A DNA stretch of 64,000 bases, from contig CANTUV010000026.1 of the NCBI GenBank assembly GCA_947685225.1, positions 56,443,501 through 56,507,500 of the forward strand, written 5' to 3'. This document shows positions 1-13,006 of this stretch, piece after piece. Position numbers and translations under genes: made by a program. Positions within the stretch are counted from its first letter, which is position 1; the number at the start of each line of letters is the position of its first letter. Source of the stretch: Garcia nutans. Taxonomy: Eukaryota; Streptophyta; Magnoliopsida; Malpighiales; Euphorbiaceae. Under the pieces are notes generated by a model, which made no database searches, had not been told where the DNA came from, and worked only from the letters and a program-made list of their open reading frames with translations.

Positions 1-3000
1 AAATTTTAAATAAAATATTTTTTTAATTTAAATTAAATTAAGAATCAAGAGTTTTTTTCTTATTCTGTAATTAATAATTTTTTAATTTAATTTAATTTAA
101 TTAATAGTTTTATATTATTTAAGTTGTCTTAAATTAATTCAATTTAAAATTAATTTATAAATTTGAAGCAATTAAAATTAAATTAAAAAAAATAATTATA
201 TATATTTTACATATATTTTAAAGATAAGCTATTAGAAATAGGGAGACTGTGCCATTTCTATTTATTGTAAAAATATGATAATGCAATATATAATATTAAT
301 TTATTTTTTATGGTATTCTGAATCAAGAAAGAGAATCCGGAGTTATTTATTTGGTGGATAAAAGAGAAGAGAGAGATTTGGTGCCAGCTGGTATCCGAAT
401 CAGCAAACGCAACTGAAATAGTGACCAAGAGATTTGTAGTGGCTAAGGATGGAGCTGACGTAGGAAAGAAAAAGCAAAAGCAAAAGGCTAAAAAAGCGAA
501 AAAAGGAGCCACTGGTAAGTGGGGTCCATCTCAGAAAAAGAAATTAAAAATAAAATAAAATAAAAGTTACGTTTACGCCGCCTTCAATGTCTCTGCCAGT
601 TTGCTTCTCTCTTGCCTTTTTTATTTATAACAAAATCAAATGTCTTCAATTTTAAATTATTTAAGATTTTTTTATTTAGTATTTAATACGTCAAATCAAT
701 AAAATAAAAATGAATTTTTACATTATGTATATAAATACATGAAGAATTGACTTTGAATTGGTTGAAAATGAATATACAAATAGAGTAGGGACGAATTTAG
801 GAGGGTTTGGGAGATAAATGATTTTTTTATTGACGTTCATAGTAAAAAAAGATAAGAGTTACAAAGAAAGGAAAGAAGAGAAGAGAAACGAGGAAAGGAG
901 ATGAGAGATCATTTGCTATAGATCTATGACGTTTGCAGATAAAAAAAATGAAGAAGAATACAAAAAAAATAAAGAGAAAAGATCGGTAATTGGTGACCGA
1001 TGACTGAATTTTTTTCCCCTTTCTCTGAGTTGATGTGCCGAATCTGCCGTTGAAATGGAGTGATGAAAAATAGTGGGTATTATGAGTAGCAAATAGAGCC
1101 AAAAAGGGGGTACAAAATGGTTTGCAAATTGCATACAAGTTGGTGGTTGATTCGGTGTATCAGCCAAGCCAGGCAAAGTGTTTGCTTAATTTTGGGTTTG
1201 GATTATTCTCTTCTTTTCCCTGTATATGTCAATGTAATGTATATATACACACACGAAATGAAATGAGGTATTTTTTTAGCCAAAAATTTTAAATGATTTC
1301 ATTATAGTAAATTGGAATTTGAATTTGTTCTTTCTTTTCTCCACTGTGACAATGTCAATACATAGGCAACGCATCATCATGGCATGGATAAAGAATAATC
1401 TGGTGGCATTGATGGATTATTAAATGACAAATGTATTATTCCAAGTTTAGAAAAAAAAAATTTATAAATATTAAATATTATTTAAAATTATATACTAATA
1501 TTATTTTTTTATTCAAACTTATGTTTTTCTAATTTTTAGTCATTTTTATTGAGCTAATGAGAAGGTGACTATTTTTTTTATATAAATTATTTATTTGAGA
1601 TATATTTGTTTATGGTTAAAAAAAAGTTATTCATTGATGTATAAAATTGACCAAATAACATATATATTGCATTAAGTAATTAAAATGCAGTTCAAAAAAA
1701 TACATTAAGTAATTAATAATAGTGCGTGGGACCACAATATTTGGGGAAGGGGTTTGGAGCGCGAAGAAGAAAAAATATAGGGTCATAAAAAAAAAAAGGC
1801 ACAATCTCACCTCATCCCTCAAATTTGAAAGCTATTTAAGGAAAAATTTAGAAAAAATGGCACCCCCAAGTCCAAACGCTCGCACGGCCAAAAGGAAAGC
1901 TATTACGAAACGTTTTTGTTGGTCCCATCACTTTGCCTTTTCATATCTTCTCCTTATTACACTCATCAAAAAGTAGCATAACATTTGTCTTCTCCATTTT
2001 CACTCACTTTCAAGAATTTTAAAAAGGACAAAGTTCCATTTTGTAGCTGTTTTATGATACATGAATTAGATTAGTCTCTAAATATTTTTATTATAGTCTA
2101 ATATAAATTTTAGGTATAAATTAAAATTTAAATTAAATTCCAAACAAAAATTTATAATTTATTATATTATAAATTATATATTTTAAAAAATTATTAATAA
2201 ATATTTTTCAATATCAATAAATTATAACAATAATAATTAATTTTTACAATATTATAATTTATAATTTTTTTATTAAATTATAATTTATAATTTTAGTAAA
2301 TAATTTATAATATATTATAATACCTTTATAACATATTATACAGGTATTATTTTAAAATTATTAATAAATATTTTTCAATATCAATAATTTATAACAATAA
2401 TAAATAAATTTTTACAATATTATAATTTATAATAATTTTATTAATTTATAATATCAATTTAATTTTAAAAAATAAATATAATATGAAAAATTAAATAATT
2501 ATTAAATAATAAGAAATATATTAAAAAATTAAAATTATTATTATTTAACATAATTTATATGTTTTAAAATATTTAAAAACAAATGAATTTTTCCTTCTCA
2601 TGTGAAAATATATACTCCATATATAAAGATATTTTTAGATAGATATTTCATGCATCAATTATAAATTAATTGATAATTAAAAAAATTATTGTCATATTTA
2701 TTTATTCTTATATGTTAATAATGAATTATTTTTCTGTATTCATCCTAAAATTTAGTTTTATTTTTATAAGAAAACTCTTATACTATTTTTTGTTAATTGT
2801 CAAACTCTTATACTATTTTTTGTTAATTGTCTTAATTAAATACATAATTAATTAATATATTTAAAAAATGTGCAAAATTAATTTATTAATATTAAAGAGC
2901 AACAAAAATTTTAAAAAATTTACAGATACATTAACTAATTTTTTAAAATATATACAAAAAAAATCATAAATCTAGAAGAAAATCAATAATTTTTTTAAAA

Positions 3001-5880
3001 TAATATAATTTATAATATTAATAAATTATAAAATTAATATAATATATTGTAATTTGTAAATTAATAAAATTATTATAAATTATAATATTATAAAAATATT
3101 TGTTAATTTTATAAATTATTGATATTAAAAAATTATTAAAATTTTTTTAAAATAATATAATTTTTAATATAAGTGAATTATAAATTTTGATTTAGGATTC
3201 AATTTGGATCTTAATTTATACTTAATGTCCGTATTAGATCTTGATAAACTATCACATCAGCAACCATTAAGTTCTCTTAACGTTCCTTTTAAAAATGGCT
3301 TATTTGATCTAATTTTAATAGAAAAAATTTTAGTTTAATTCAAAAAAATATTTAGGGACTAATATGGTTCGCACGCTATAATACATGATTTAAATTTAAT
3401 ATCTGTCCTTTTAAATAATAATAATAATAATTGTTAATTAATATTTAAAACTGCTAATTTGTCACACAAAAATTCAAAATTGATAAAAATATTTATTATT
3501 TCATAAAAAATTTAAAAATCAATTTATTTTATTTATTTTATTTTAATATGAGATATATTTAATAAATAATATTTTTTTATAGATAATAAATAATATTAAA
3601 TAAGAATACCATAAAAATTTAAATACTAACTTACTTGCTAAAATAGTAATTGGGTTACAATTTAGAATAAATAAAAAAAAGTGAGTCTATCAATTTAAAA
3701 TAAAAAAAATATATAATAAAAATTAATTGATTGCAAGAATTTCATATTTGGTTAAATTACTTTATTTTCCTAATTAAAAGAACTAAACTTAATTGATAAA
3801 AAATTTAAAAATTTATTTTGACATTTATACACAAAAATTAATTTGAAGCGATGAAAAATACTAATTACAGTCACTTTGGAGAATGATTATTTAACAATAT
3901 CTCTCTTACTTGTTAGAAAATATTAATTGTCACGACTCAACCCGAGAATACATGATTGACAATGGAGAACGGAAAAAACACGTGGCTTCCAGTACCCGTA
4001 ATAAGTCTGACAACTCGTTTTCTAATAAATATAGATTATAATGATCACCACCGTTTCAAAGCAGAGCTACGAGCTCACTGATTATGCACCACTAGTATAT
4101 CTCATCATTACTATAATATATTGGTTAACAATTATATTTGACAAAATAACAAAATTAAATATAAAAATAGATAGAAAAATATCATACAGAGTTTAAAATT
4201 ACAACAAGGTGAATTAAATAAGAAATAAAATAAATAATTGAATAATTTATGCCGAGAAATAAAAATGTAGGATTATCTGAATAAGCAGCACTTCTATGCT
4301 CAATTTGAATAAGCAGCACTTTTATGCTCAATCTGCAACCTGAGAAAAAATGGTGAATAAGAATGAATGTTGGACTCAATGAACTATATAGTAATTAATA
4401 TAATACAACTATTCCATGCATAACATGCTCATACAAATGTTAATCAACCAACAAATCACATAAGCAAGTAATGATAGGAGTAAATCAATAGAGTCATGCT
4501 AAATTTCAAACTTGGGAGCCTATCTTTGTATTTGGTTCTCTTAGTCCATACATTTCTTTTAGAATCCGATACATAAAATCTATCATTACAATCGTAGCCA
4601 AACAGCACTACCTAACTGACAAACATAACCCGTATAATAACTCCTACTGTCACGTCAATTCTAATTTTATCATTTAATATCTTCATATCATAACCCGTAT
4701 TTTAAATCATGTGTAGTTCCGCATCATTCTAGATCTATCCGGTATCACATATTATATGCATTAAGCACAACCAACTCATACTCAATCCACATTATACTTA
4801 TAATAATAATAATTGTACATATACTGTACAAGCAGTCGATGCATTATGCAAATGTAATTATGAATATAAATTAGTGGAGCGAGATATTATATTATTTTAT
4901 ATAACACATAGATTTATGAAAACCCAATAATTCTTCTTGAAACATTTGATTGAAAATAGAGTATTGCTAGAAAAGGAGATTGAAAAATGGCCGAAAACCT
5001 CATCGAAAGCTCTCATAAGGCAGAATATTTGGACGGTGTGTGAACAGTACTCTAACATCTGACAGCGACGATTTTAGTGGTGTTGGACTTGTCGGATAAT
5101 AAACTTTCTAATAGTATAGGAGTTATCAATAAATAATAGTCAGACGCGATAAATTAAAGAAAATCAATCCATCCCTCTCCCCCTCTCACTTTGTCTCTCC
5201 TCATTTATGCTCTTTTTTTCTCTTCCTCTTTTCTTCTTTTTCTGTTTCCTTTTTTTTTTTTCCTTTCTCTTATAAATACAAATATATATTAATTTTTATT
5301 TTTATTTTTTTAAAATATTATTATTATTCAAAATTTTTTAAAATAATTTAGATTAATTATAATATCTTTTAATAAATAAATTTATAATAAATATTTTTAA
5401 CTAATAAAAAATATTGTTAAACAGTTTAAAATAATTGTAATTAATATTTTTTTTGAAGCGATAGGACAAGATTAACTACTATATTTAAAATCTTCAACAT
5501 CATGGGTATGGATAAGCCCTACGTTTAATGATCAACACATGGGCCGAAGTTTCAGTGACTTGGTTTGCTTTAGAGCTCAGCCTCATGGGTCTGTTGGGTA
5601 TTAGGTGGACAATTTTCACTTGGGACCGTCTTCTTTATTATTATTATTTGCAAATTTCCCTTCATTGTTGTTAAAAAAAAAATTTCTTACTATGATACCA
5701 GATAGTATTATTAAAAATCAGAAAAAAAAAACAAGAATACCAATACCTATGATCAAAACTAAACCCGAGCCGATAGGAAATTTTAAAATAACAATACATT
5801 GAAATTTTAAAGATTTTTCTATAATTGGTTATAGATTTTATATAAAATTCTTTTTTTAAAAAAGATAAAATAAGGATTTT
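1..5880. other. AT-rich intergenic DNA, no supported gene
   Basis: This stretch is dominated by A+T runs. The short open frames on both strands show no recognisable family motif and no convincing exon chain. It holds a 30-bp tandem duplication (2772-2831), a 29-bp near-perfect duplication around 4275-4331, and a less AT-biased block at 3931-5160 described separately. I see no RNA gene. Confidence 0.6.
3931..5160. mobile_element. probable LTR-type retrotransposon remnant
   Basis: The block starts with TGTCACGACTCAACCCGAG, which resembles the start of many plant Ty3-type LTRs. Its base composition differs from the flanks. No partner LTR, primer site or coding domain is visible, so a solo or truncated LTR is the most that can be said. 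The right edge is uncertain, and a search for a second copy would decide it. Confidence 0.3.
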
Positions 5881-5899
5881 ATTACAAATTAATTAGCAA

Positions 5900-6540
5900 C
5901 ATCATTACAAAGAAGAAGAGACATAGCAAAATCAGGAGATATAACCCTCCAGAAAAGGCCAGCATGAGAAACTGTGCTCTAGCAAAAACATGGGCTATTT
6001 GTCTCCTAACCCAATTGCTACTTCAGGTCTAGCGGCTAAAAGGTCCCTGTATTTTTCTGAGAATGAAGACCAAACTTCATTTGATCATCCTCCTCCATCG
6101 AAAACGCCTTCCAAGCAGTTTGAGAATTTGTCTCCAACTCAACCAGTACCCATTGAAGAGCTTTGCGCACGGCCAAAAGCTCTGCCATCTTCGCACTCCT
6201 GCAGCCCGCCATCAAACCACAAGTTGTGCATGCAAAATAAAAAGCCCGTCTGTATCATCCCTTACTATTGCCCCAAAAGAACCACTTCCCGTCGGGTTGA
6301 AGATGACAGACAGCATCAAAATTACACTTTCAAGACCCCCCTCCTTGGTTTCTTCCATCGATCAACCTTAGGTGAGCGAGAATTAACCCCCTACTAGTTT
6401 AACTCGAGCCTCTTTCAAATTATGCCAAAAATTTATAGCACCAGAAACAATTTTAGGCGCAACCATATCTCTTCCCTTCCAAATCAGCAAATTTATTGCA
6501 TTGCATTCCAAATTTGCCACATAACCATTATAGAGAATTC
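5900..6540 (-). pseudogene. LINE remnant: C-terminal RNase H-like region of ORF2
   Basis: Read on the minus strand, several frames together give the usual end of a plant LINE polyprotein. First comes a WQIW-N-A stretch with WKGRDMVAPKI, then a broken WKKPRRGVLK-CNFDA (the start of the RVT_3 RNase H-like domain). AKMAELLAVRKALQWVLVE follows, then RPEVAIG with IAHV-like debris. The fragments lie in the family order but are split by frameshifts and stops, so it is dead. Upstream reverse transcriptase sequence is absent, consistent with 5' truncation. The identification rests on motif order only. Confidence 0.6.
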
Positions 6541-6549
6541 CTTTTAATA

Positions 6550-7780
6550 TTTAAGAGAAAATCAGTTATATACAAATAAATTAAAATTTAATATTGAAAT
6601 AAAAAAATAAAAATTTAATAAAAATTATATTTTATCTTTTAATGACTTTTCTGCTTTAAAAATGTATTTATTAAGAAAAAATGAAAACAAAAAGGGGAGA
6701 TAAAAAAATTTTATTTCCTTCTCACAATTTTTTACAGGATCTTATAAAATAAAATTAAAAAAAAAATTTCTCATTGAACATTAGAAGTGTATAAACTCAA
6801 TTTTTAATAACACCAGCACCAAGAATATATAAATTAGAGCCAAAAGTTTAGCCGCGTAGACGTAAAATCAAGACCAAGACCAAAATACCAATATAGTATA
6901 AAGTATTCAATTATTTCATAAATATCAATATCAGTAAAAAAAAATATTAATTAAAGGCGACACGTATATGGCTACATTTTTTTTTTTTGTAGTTATCGTA
7001 AAAATAAAGAAATTTAAAATCCGTTCAAAAGAAGAAAAAAGAAATTTTATAGCCAAACTGATACGTAATGGACTAAAGGACATGAAACTTCAAAGCTCAT
7101 GTGATGAACCAAATCTGTTCACAAGGAAGGATTACAAAAATTCCATAAAAGATTAACACTAACACAAATTTTAGAATCTATACGTATAATACAAAATAGA
7201 CTTCACTTTGTGTGCTTTTCAAAACAAATCTCATAAAACCATAATATATATAACCTCATTTTATCCAAAATTCCACATGAATATTGTCAAACCTATCTAT
7301 CTAATATTTAAAAATTTTATTAGAATAAAATTTCCATTTTAATATCTACTTTATTGAATAATTAAGGGGTGTGTTGTAATTGTTTGCATAATTGCATATA
7401 GTATATTATCCACATATAGTTAGCTAGCGAATCACAAATCACATCTATTAGGGTCTATCTCTTTATAGATTTTCATTAATTCTACAAAATTTAGAAAATC
7501 AAAATTAATTCATGATTCATGAACCACTTATTTTTAACTAATTCAACATTAGTAATTGCTAATTCTCGATTAATCATTTGTTTAATGTATGTATGATATT
7601 CAAATAGAATGAGTAATAAATTAAAGAGAATGATAATTTAATAAAATAGTTATATAAAGTAGATTATTGAATAATTTTTTTATTTTTTGTGTAAAATTTT
7701 AAAGTGATGATTTTTTACAAACGGAGGGAGTATATTTTTTATTGTATAATATTTTTATAAGTCAAACAGAATAAAATATA
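6550..7780. other. AT-rich intergenic DNA, nothing recognised
   Basis: Between the LINE remnant and the copia element I see only AT-rich sequence with short non-coding open frames. A plus-strand frame at 6968-7156 is low-complexity and Lys-rich, and is not supported as a gene. Confidence 0.6.
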
Positions 7781-7782
7781 GG

Positions 7783-7973
7783 TGTGAAAATTAAATGGAA
7801 GAATATAATGAATTATGATTTGATTACTTGAACTCTTGTTACAACAACTATGTAATATATATACATATGAAAATTAGAGAAAATAAATTACCATAAAACA
7901 TAAATTTAAAATATTTTAAAATACAATTAGAAGATTACAAATATGATACTAAAAACAAATGGGATACAAAATA
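7783..7973 (-). repeat. copia 3' LTR (element sense), truncated
   Basis: It matches 11288-11488 base for base apart from scattered substitutions until about 7973. There the sequence changes from GGGATACAAAATA to unrelated DNA. The last ~14 bp present in the other LTR (TATCCCTTAACA side) are missing, so the deletion that removed reverse transcriptase also removed the LTR edge. Confidence 0.8.
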
Positions 7974-8739
7974 GGGTTTCGAAAATTAGTTTTTAGGGTT
8001 ACAGGTTTTGGTGTTGAAAAAACTATTTTGGGGTTTAAGATTTAGAAAATAAGAAAATAGGATTTTGAGATTTTTGAAAGCTGATCAAAGTTTTTAAGTT
8101 TATACGAATTAAAATCACTGTGAATATTTTTAAAGAGCTTAAATGAAGTTACTATGAATTTTTATGAAAAGACCTTAAGCGAGTCTGTGTAGCATATTGA
8201 TTAAATAACCATGCGTAATAGAAAACAAATAAATATCTTGAGCCTGCAAGTTTACTGATTCTAGTTTGTATGATATAGAAAAATAATAATAGAAATCCGC
8301 ACTCCATGTAAACTAATATATGAATTGATTTTAAAAGAACTAGTCTACTGTAACTTTAATTAGACGAACGAATTTATTCAATATTTAAAATAATCAAAGC
8401 ATATTATATTTATCTAATTTAGAGTATACCGTCATTTGTTGGTTCCACCAAAATCGTTGAATGAGAATTCTGGATGAGATTTTTAAAGACAGTGAGTGCA
8501 CTGTCTTTGTAAAGTTTATGTGTCATTGATTTTCTTTTTCTATCTTTTTCTCCGCTTTCTTTGTTGATAAAAATTTGTTAGGGATTATTCGTTAATCAAA
8601 AGTCTTCCCTGAATAAAATTGCCAAAGTAAAAAAAAAATCCCCCAAAGTCTGTGTTTAACTGTGCTATTTATAAGAAAAATTAAAACCTAATACTAATTG
8701 GTTAAGAAAATAATATACTATTAAGGAAAAAAAAATACA

Positions 8740-8940
8740 AAACCGACTAAAATAAGGTTTGGACAGAAATTGCTCGCGGACGCTAGCTGCAGCACTGCGA
8801 GGATTTTACAGGGCCAGCAGCACGCTGAGCGTGCTGGGGGATGATGCGCCGCATGATTTGCCATAGGCTTGGCCTGCGGCGAATTGGCCGTAGGCCGGAA
8901 CTGGCTTGCCACGTGTCCCTCATCGATTGGTCAGTCTGAT
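8740..8940. other. GC-rich island with a 19-bp palindrome inside the copia deletion
   Basis: In a window of roughly 30% G+C this ~200-bp patch is clearly GC-rich. It contains CAGCACGCTGAGCGTGCTG (8818-8836), palindromic apart from its central base, and a second symmetric patch, GGCCGTAGGCC. CCACGTGTCC (with an E-box/G-box core CACGTG) follows near 8911. An open frame on the minus strand (8721-8912) has no family features. It could be the LTR or promoter of another element inserted here. I cannot assign it. Confidence 0.45.
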
Positions 8941-9129
8941 TTTTTATTTTTTATTATATATATTATTTTATTTTTTAAAAAATAAATATTATATTTTAAA
9001 AAATAATTATTATATTATTAAAATAAATATTATGTTATTAAAATAAATATTAAATAAATAATAAACATTACAAAATTATTTTGGACTTATTTTAAAATAT
9101 TGGACTAGATAGAATAAAAAATTAAGAGT

Positions 9130-11270
9130 CTAGAGTACACTCACCGAGTAGAAGGGTCTAAACACCGGTAGGTTGCATGGGTTGGACTTTGACTGAGATA
9201 GATACAAGGAGTGGAGCGAAAAGAAAATTTATGATTATTATGTGGACTTAATAAAGGGAGCAGAGTACATCCAAGAGGTTGGAAAGCAATATAATTTAGA
9301 TCTTTGTGAAATAATTTTTGAAAAGGAGAAGAATTTTGTAAGACATTAGAAGGGAGGACATTAATTAACATGGCACTTTGTTCCAAAGCATAATTTCAGT
9401 ATTTTTTTTGGAAGATTTGCGTGAGCAAGAAGAGTTAATCCAGTATCAATAAGATGTCTATTTTTTCTTTTAACAATCCCATTTTGTCCATGTGTATATG
9501 GACATACTATTCTATGAATGATACATGAATTTTTGAAATAAGAATGTAATTTTTGATATTCTCCTTCCCAATCTGAATGAAATGCTTTAATTTTGCATTG
9601 AAATTGTCTTTCAATCAATTTTTCAAATGCAAGAAAAATAGAATAATCGTCACTTTTATTTTAGAAAATAGATCCAAGTATATCGAGTAAAATCATCGAT
9701 AAAAATTACAAAATATTATGACCTAAATTAGATTGCATTGGGGCAGGTCCCTAAACATACGAAAAGACTATCTCAAAAGGGGCAATACTAGTGTGCTCAA
9801 TAAAAGCTAAACTAACACAAGCTAATTTTCATAATTTGCAACTTGAACAAGGACTCAACACACTACATGAACTTGAGATTTGTTTATTTTTTACGAGAGC
9901 TGATAATTTCTGAACATCGGGATAGCCTAAGTGACAATGCCAATCATCCATTGAAGGAGCAATTAAAAAAAAAGTAATTTTTGGAGAGAATGGCTGAAGC
10001 GCATCAATATTTTCTTGGTTTCCTGATCCTTGATCACAAAATAATGAGGCTAGAATTCAAAAATACAAGAATTATCAGAAGTAAATTTTTGAACAGATAA
10101 CAAATTTCTAGTGATAGAAGGAACACAAAGAACATATTTTAAATTAAAAATTGTGTGAGGAGAAGAGAAAGTAGAATTGTCAATATGAGAAATATGAAGA
10201 CTATTACCATTATCAACATAAAGTTGATCACCGCCATGATATTCATTCACAACATTGAGTTGATTAAGATCGGGGGTAATATGATAATTGGCACCGGTGT
10301 CCGGTAACCAAAATGCGTTAAAACTTGTGGTGGAATGATTGGCTATAGGTGCGGAGGTATTTTGGTTGAAGTTTCTTAAAGGATTTTAGATGCTACTGTT
10401 CTAGTCTCGGTTATAGCGTTTACGACAGGTTAAAGCATAATTATTTTTAAGGCCACAAATTTGACACGAGTTATTATTGCGATAACAGTTATTGGAATTA
10501 TTGGGTCGATTTTAGTTATACTTGGTGTAATTATTGTTGTGAGGACGATTTGGGGTAGATAAAGGAGTTGGAATAAGAGGATTGGTATTTTTGAGAGGAA
10601 GATTGGCCATGGGTTCATGGAGATTTTTCAGAAGTACCTCATGCGCAGTTAGCTGTCCAAGTAACTCATAGAAAGAAGGAGGTTCAGGTCTAAAATTGAG
10701 AGCCGTAATGACTGGATGAAACTCTTGTCCAATATTTCTATATATGATTCCATTGAATTCAAGAGTGGAAATCAATTTGCCTGTTGCTTTTAATTCATCT
10801 GCTAATGATTTCGCTTTTTAAAGAAACTGAGAGATGCTCATATCATTGTGTTTGAGCTCTTGTAATTCTATGTGCAATTGCAATTGTCGATTTTGAGAGA
10901 TAGCTCCAAATGCATTTGCAAGTGTTGTCCAGGCATCGAAAGAGATTTTTATCCCTATAATATAAGAGAAAACTTCCTTACTGAGAGAAAATAATATCCA
11001 AGAAAGAAGCATCTGATCCTTCTTAAACCAGGTGATAAATTCAGGGTTGTCAGTTTCAATACTAGGATATGTAGGAGAAGGAATAAATTTAAGTGGCATG
11101 GGTAGAGAACCATCAATAAAACCATGGAGATCTTGATAGTTAAGAATGTAAGTAAATTGTGTCTTTCATACCAAATAATTTTTAGAGTTTAGCTTTATAG
11201 AGAAAGAGTGAGAAGTTGAGATGGAATGGGTAGAATTTGGTGTAGGGACAATAGAGAGTGAATTTGTCAT
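9130..11270 (-). pseudogene. copia Gag-protease-integrase fragments
   Basis: Minus strand. The Gag frame starts at ATG 11270 (MTNSLSIVPTPNS...) and contains a KLNSKNYLV-stop-K stretch. The conserved W of the copia Gag N-terminus has become TGA. Gag continues through a UBN2-like helical region (11099-10818 and 10775-10512). A zinc knuckle CQICGLKNNYALTC lacks its His (N instead). Protease keeps DTGA (about 10300). Integrase shows HSDWEGEY and, where the catalytic Glu is expected in GQNG-V-E-RKNRHL, a Lys. It ends in the GYRCLDP-type integrase tail near 9141. Stops and frameshifts separate the pieces. No reverse transcriptase motif (YVDD-type) follows. Confidence 0.8.
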
Positions 11271-11273
11271 TTT

Positions 11274-11287
11274 AGACTCTGATACCA
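11274..11287 (-). promoter_or_regulatory. copia primer binding site (initiator Met-tRNA)
   Basis: On the minus strand the bases next to the 5' LTR read TGGTATCAGAGTCT. This matches the complement of the plant initiator Met-tRNA 3' end used by most copia elements. It fixes the LTR edge at 11288 and the element's direction. Confidence 0.85.
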
Positions 11288-11488
11288 TGTGAAAATTAAA
11301 TAGAAGAATATAATGAATTATGATTTGATTACTTGAACTCTTGTTACATCAGCTATATAATATATATACATATGAAAATTAGAGAAAATAAATGGTCATA
11401 AAACATAAATTTAAAATATTTTAAAATACAAATAGAAGATTATAAATATGATACTAAAAACAAATGGGATATAAAATATCCCTTAACA
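11288..11488 (-). repeat. copia 5' LTR (element sense)
   Basis: A 201-bp LTR, complete with TG...CA ends, followed by gtagg as the target-site flank. It is nearly identical to 7783-7973. The few substitutions, such as tacaacaactatg versus tacatcagctata, indicate a moderately recent insertion that has since decayed. Confidence 0.85.
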
Positions 11489-11493
11489 GTAGG

Positions 11494-13000
11494 CATTTAA
11501 TTAGTTCACACCAACATAAAACTCATAATTCATAAATAAAAATGCTATGGATCAAATTGATCCAGATAAAAAGCATTTAATGTATTAATTATATTAGAAA
11601 AAGGCTATTCTACCCCTATATAATTTAGAAAAAATAATAATTAATAATTATTGAATATTACAACAGGATTATTAATAACTATTGAATATTATGACACCCT
11701 GCATTTAGTTAGTGTAAAGTTTTAAGATATAAAATATATTAATCACTAACCACTAATAATTTTTTTTAAATTTCTCATTAATAAAAGTTTTTTTTTTATC
11801 TCTACTTGAGACATAAAAAAAATCAATAAAAATAAATATATAAATAAATCAATGAACTTAGTAACATTCATAAATTCTTCTACATTAATAACATAAAATA
11901 CAAAATAATTTTATTTTATTTTTAATATAAATTTTTAATAAAGTATTGACTTATAAATTGATCCTAATTTTCTCTATTGCACTGTAACTAATAATAATTA
12001 CTTTTCATTTTTTATTAAGATAATTCTATATGAATTTGGAATGGAAAAAATATACGAGTTAATATATAATGAGAAACTATCACTTATGTGTTGAGTGTTA
12101 AATATTTTAGATGATAGTCCTTTACTATATATATATATTTTGAACAACAATGAAACACGTCTCTTCTATTAGGAAATTTACGATCTAATCAAAAGGTATT
12201 AATAATTTACATATAACATTATCATACAAACGCTGAAAAAGAGATATATATATATATATATATATATTAAAATCACAAGCTGAAACATTATACAGGAATT
12301 TCTATTTGTGAAAGATAAAGAAGAATCATATACTACTGAGAATTGTCGAATTGCTTGTCCCTTCGAATCTTGATTTGCAACTCCCATTAATTTTATTCCA
12401 CATAATATATCTCATCTTTTTTTAAAACTTATTGACAGATAGAGAAGTAAAGAACACAAAATCCATATTCAAAACTACTTTTTGGAACCATATCTGCTTT
12501 AAATTTTTTAATTAATTAATGTATTGTTTAGAGTTCAAATCCAACAGTTTTTAGGCCTCGTCAAATTTGCACTTTAGCAGACATCATATCATATCATATC
12601 ATCATAATACATTACATAATATGATCCGATTCATTAATAATACAAAATTCAAAATTACAATTTGCACCTCCCAAGTTGTTAATCAGTTAATTAAGCTCAC
12701 AGCCAATTCACCATATACATATATTTTAGACCCATAATATTTTAATTCCTTGTACATATCAATATAGATGACAGATCCTCCCCCCAATCCCCACCTTTGT
12801 AATTAAAAAAAAAGGAAGTTAGATTATTAATTAATACACTCCAAATTAACAAACAAACAAACTTCCCCTTAAATTATATATTAATGGATAAACAGCTCAT
12901 TCTAACTAAATGAATAAATATCCACTCACAAAGACAAACCCAAACCCAACTTCTTTCATATTCTTGATCTGCACATAGAAGATTTAAATATCTTTTTATT
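11494..13000. other. AT-rich intergenic DNA and PSY gene 3' flank
   Basis: No coding signal is seen. An (AT)12 microsatellite lies at 12244-12267. The last few hundred bases lie downstream of the PSY stop codon on the minus strand and probably include its 3' UTR and poly(A) region. Confidence 0.55.
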
Positions 13001-13006
13001 AATTGA

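Larger units (their letters stand above)
7783..11488 (-). mobile_element. Ty1/copia retrotransposon, pol-deleted, minus orientation
   Basis: Two direct repeats (7783-7973 and 11288-11488) are near-identical over about 190 bp and start TGTGAAAATTAAAT. The right one ends AACA, giving TG...CA termini. Immediately inside the right repeat, reading minus, is TGGTATCAGAGTCT, a copia-type initiator-Met tRNA primer binding site with no spacer. The flanks are atagg and gtagg, a 4-of-5 target duplication. Coding order on the minus strand is Gag, zinc knuckle, protease, integrase. Reverse transcriptase and RNase H are missing: 7974-9125 is unrelated sequence, and the first bases of the 3' LTR (element sense) are gone. 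It is a non-autonomous internal-deletion derivative. Confidence 0.85.

Noticed and set aside
258..560. Minus frame with a signal-peptide-like start, and a plus-strand Lys-rich stretch ending at a good GTAAGT donor
   Set aside because: No partner exon, no family motif and strong low-complexity bias. Insufficient to call a gene.
827..1176. Two overlapping minus-strand frames with hydrophobic starts
   Set aside because: Phe/Ser-rich low complexity from pyrimidine runs. No mature-domain signature or exon structure.
1722..1976. 84-aa plus-strand frame with a MAPPSPNARTAKRK segment
   Set aside because: No recognised family. Surrounded by repeat-like DNA and lacking splice partners.
5990..6397. 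135-aa plus-strand frame
   Set aside because: It is the antisense shadow of the LINE RNase H remnant on the minus strand.
7974..8060. Telomere-like GGGTTT/TTTAGGG motifs
   Set aside because: Only isolated degenerate motifs, no tandem TTTAGGG array.
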